The position numbers were made by a program, and so were the translations under genes. Below are positions 6,990-8,672 of a stretch of 8,672 nucleotides of DNA, in pieces; the first letter of the stretch is position 1; each line of letters starts with the position of its first letter. The DNA is from Chitinophagales bacterium (GTDB lineage: Bacteria; Bacteroidota; Bacteroidia; Chitinophagales; CAIODY01). The DNA is taken from assembly GCA_023251415.1 (NCBI GenBank), contig JAHEYX010000111.1, positions 1 to 8,672 on the forward strand, read 5' to 3'. The notes under the pieces are model-generated. The model saw nothing but the letters and a program-made list of their open reading frames with translations, had not been told where the DNA came from and did no database searches.

Positions 6990-7751
6990 ATGAAACGTAT
7001 CCTCTTTACTCTTTTAGTTGCCGCTCCGGTATTGACTTGGGCGCAAGCCAATCAACTTAAACCGTTAACTTCTACTAAAGCACCGGCAAAACCTGACACG
7101 CTGATTACCACAGACAAGACGAATCCACAACTTAAACATTTTGTGGTTACCTATAACGATCTCCCGCGCGAACAAGGAAATTTGGTAAAAGGTTTAAAAG
7201 AAGGTATTTGGAAAACGTATTATGATAATGGCTCTCCAAAAGCTGTTCAGGAATATCATAACGGTAAATTAAACGGCACCAGTATCACCTTCGACCGCAG
7301 CAGCTTTATTATGGCAGATGAAACCTATGTGGACGGGAAATTGGAAGGTTTAGCCATTCAATACCACAATGGCGGTAAAATTAAAACCCAGGCAACCTAT
7401 AAAAATGGCTTATTGAATGGAAAGAAAATCGTAAATTATGATGATGGTTCCCGTCAAGAAGAATCGTATTGGAAAGACGGTAAAAAAGACGGCCTTACGA
7501 AATGGTTTTACCAAGGTGGAAAACCGGCAGGTGAGTACAATTACAGTATGGATAAAATCAATGGTAAATCAATTTTGTACAATACCAGCGGTAAAGTAAT
7601 TAAAGAAGGTTCTTTTGTAAATGGCTATGAAGAAGGCGAATGGAAAGAATATGATCCCAGTGGAGAAACATTAGTGAAACGCATAACCTATAAAGAAGGA
7701 AAGATTATTTCAGAAGAACAACTCGCTACACCGGTTATCGAAAATAAATAA
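6990..7751 (+). CDS. Secreted MORN-repeat (YwqK-like) protein
   Basis: This is a predicted exported protein of 253 residues. Residues 1-18 are a signal peptide (MKRILF, hydrophobic core, cleavage near TWAQA). From about residue 65 the protein is a series of degenerate MORN_2 repeats of roughly 20-24 residues, each with the pattern G-x-W/Y-x-x-Y/F-x-x-G-x-x-K-x-x-x-x-Y-x-x-G-K-x-x-G: KEGIWKTYYDNGSPK (70-84), YHNGKLNG (89-96), YVDGKLEG (113-120), YHNGGKIK (125-132), YKNGLLNG (137-144), WKDGKKDG (161-168), INGKSILYNTSGKVIKEG (190-207), YEEGEWKEYDPSG (213-225), YKEGK (234-238). Proteins of this kind are often labelled YwqK-family antitoxin, but nothing resembling a toxin is adjacent and the signal peptide argues against that role here. 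It begins 33 bases after rnpB, without a full -7 match in the gap (TTTATTTG at 6956-6963 is one base off), so it may depend on read-through. Function is unknown. Confidence 0.85.
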   Translation: MKRILFTLLVAAPVLTWAQANQLKPLTSTKAPAKPDTLITTDKTNPQLKHFVVTYNDLPREQGNLVKGLKEGIWKTYYDNGSPKAVQEYHNGKLNGTSITFDRSSFIMADETYVDGKLEGLAIQYHNGGKIKTQATYKNGLLNGKKIVNYDDGSRQEESYWKDGKKDGLTKWFYQGGKPAGEYNYSMDKINGKSILYNTSGKVIKEGSFVNGYEEGEWKEYDPSGETLVKRITYKEGKIISEEQLATPVIENK

Positions 7752-7769
7752 CTAATTTCGCAGCCTCAA

Positions 7770-7783
7770 AACGAAACTTCGTT
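7770..7783. repeat. Short inverted repeat upstream of mqnA
   Basis: The arms AACGAA and TTCGTT are perfect inverted copies separated by AC, lying 15 bases before the mqnA ATG. There is no T-run after it, so it is not a standard terminator. It could be an operator half-site pair, a leader hairpin or chance. The near-consensus TAATTTCG (7753-7760, one mismatch to TAnnTTTG) just upstream would place it near a transcription start. Confidence 0.3.
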
Positions 7784-7798
7784 AGCGGCGAGAAAGTT

Positions 7799-8542
7799 AT
7801 GATTAAAGTTTCAGCAGTATCTTATTTCAATACTAAACCCATGATTTATGGGTTACAACAAAGTGGTTTACTTTCCGGTATTCAGCTGCACCTCGATATT
7901 CCGGCCGTAACAGCTTTAAAATTTATGCATGATGAAGTAGATGTTGCTTTGCTTCCTTGCGGCGTTTTACCTCGATTGAACAATTATAAAATAATCACCA
8001 ATAACTGCATCGGTGCAATTAATCAGGTAAAAACAGTTGCCATTTTTGCAAATCAACCTTTGGAGCAATTGGATAAAATTTATTTGGATTACCAAAGCCG
8101 AACCTCTGTCGAATTATTGCGCATACTTTTGAAAGAATACTGGAAACTTCCGGCAATTGAACTACTGCCGGCCTCAGAAGGTTTTGAACAACGCATTAAA
8201 GAAAATGAAGCTGCTTTACTAATAGGTGATAAAACGTTTCCGTTTTTAGCCGATACGCCTTACCAATACGATTTAGCAACGGCATGGCATGAGCATACCG
8301 GTTTGCCGTTTGCTTTTGCTGTTTGGGTGGCCAAACCTACCGTTTCGGAGGAGTGGATTACACTATTTGATAAAGCCTTGGAAACCGGTGTGGCTAATCG
8401 CAATCAATTGGCGTTTCAACTGGCACATACCAATCCGGAAATTGATTGGATGGATTATTTCTACAATTGCATCAGCTATAACTTGGATGATGCAAAACGT
8501 AAGGCAATTAAATTATTTACCGAAAAAATACAATTAACATGA
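7799..8542 (+). CDS. mqnA: MqnA, chorismate dehydratase of the futalosine menaquinone pathway
   Basis: MqnA dehydrates chorismate to 3-[(1-carboxyvinyl)oxy]benzoate, the first committed step of menaquinone synthesis through futalosine. It has the fold of a periplasmic binding protein but acts in the cytoplasm, and no signal peptide is present. Family motifs are clear: VSYFNTKP (residues 7-14), DVALLP (48-53), CIGA (70-73), LDYQSRTS (96-103), LLIGD (140-144) and WHEHTGLPFAFAVW (163-176). At 247 residues it is slightly shorter than many homologues but complete. It could be confused with MqnD, but the SYFNTKP start and the CIGA and SRTS motifs favour MqnA. The other futalosine genes (mqnB, mqnC, mqnD, mqnE) are not in view. 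Its TGA overlaps the next gene's ATG (ATGA), implying translational coupling with iscX. Few bases separate it from the MORN gene, and whether they share a transcript is open. Confidence 0.93.
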   Translation: MIKVSAVSYFNTKPMIYGLQQSGLLSGIQLHLDIPAVTALKFMHDEVDVALLPCGVLPRLNNYKIITNNCIGAINQVKTVAIFANQPLEQLDKIYLDYQSRTSVELLRILLKEYWKLPAIELLPASEGFEQRIKENEAALLIGDKTFPFLADTPYQYDLATAWHEHTGLPFAFAVWVAKPTVSEEWITLFDKALETGVANRNQLAFQLAHTNPEIDWMDYFYNCISYNLDDAKRKAIKLFTEKIQLT

Positions 8543-8672
8543 TAGAACCAGATATTCATTGGAAGGATTATGAAGATATTGCAATTAAATTATATGAGAA
8601 ATTTGGCGATGATTATAATGAAAGCAAAATATATCGAATACGTTTTACAGACCTCTTGGAATGGGTATTAAC
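8539..8672 (+). CDS. iscX: IscX-like Fe-S cluster assembly protein, 3' end cut by window edge
   Basis: The ATG lies inside the ATGA overlap with mqnA, and 44 codons are readable before the window ends. The peptide has the order typical of IscX (YfhJ): a W-x-D near the N-terminus (HWKDYEDI, residues 7-14), then AIKLYEKFGDDYNE (15-28), then IRFTDLLEWV (34-43), matching the RFTD and W signature of the Escherichia coli protein. The family is about 65-75 residues long, so roughly 25 residues are missing. IscX binds iron and the desulfurase IscS and modulates iron-sulfur cluster assembly. Coupling to mqnA is suggestive, since MqnE and MqnC of the same pathway are radical SAM enzymes that need 4Fe-4S clusters; this functional link is inference. 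Confidence 0.8.
   Translation, partial: MIEPDIHWKDYEDIAIKLYEKFGDDYNESKIYRIRFTDLLEWVL

Noticed and set aside
6990..7751. Toxin-antitoxin system suggested by the YwqK resemblance
   Set aside because: No toxin-like gene is adjacent and the protein has a signal peptide; the resemblance is only to MORN repeats.
8289..8537. Plus-strand frame inside mqnA
   Set aside because: An out-of-frame shadow of the conserved MqnA C-terminal half.

Overview
The window is AT-rich chromosomal DNA that looks like Bacteroidota. Four things point there: a secreted protein ending in a type IX secretion (T9SS) type A sorting domain, a DUF2490 outer-membrane protein, a DUF2027-Smr protein, and several upstream elements matching the Bacteroidota -7 promoter consensus TAnnTTTG. 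MqnA implies menaquinone synthesis by the futalosine route. IspD implies isoprenoids by the MEP route. I cannot fix the order or genus.

Layout, left to right. (1) Positions 1-1335 (+): the 3' part of an MlaE-type lipid-transport permease, overlapping by ATGA with its MlaF-type ATPase. (2) 1345-2028 (-): ispD, converging on mlaF. (3) 2136-2885 (+): a DUF2490 beta-barrel protein, divergent from ispD. (4) 2887-4149 (-): a NamZ/DUF1343 exo-muramidase gene interrupted by one in-frame amber codon. (5) 4236-5273 (+): a DUF2027-Smr protein with a GTG start. (6) 5337-6524 (+): a T9SS-secreted protein of unknown function. (7) about 6586-6957 (+): rnpB, the RNase P RNA, with a perfect 11-bp P1 helix. 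(8) 6990-7751 (+): a secreted MORN/YwqK-like repeat protein. (9) 7799-8542 (+): mqnA, overlapping by ATGA with (10) the start of iscX, cut by the right edge.

Most genes are housekeeping or cell-envelope functions: outer-membrane lipid transport, isoprenoid precursors, murein-fragment recycling, tRNA 5' processing, menaquinone and Fe-S cluster assembly. Apart from the two ATGA-coupled pairs they do not form one pathway. Two convergent gene pairs are nearly abutting (9 and 1 bases) without visible terminators.

I found no mobile element, CRISPR array, tRNA or defence system, and no convincing new multi-gene system. The points most worth a second look are the amber codon in the otherwise intact namZ frame, the uncharacterised T9SS cargo, and the mqnA-iscX coupling. 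No intergenic gap exceeds about 110 bases once rnpB is counted as a gene.
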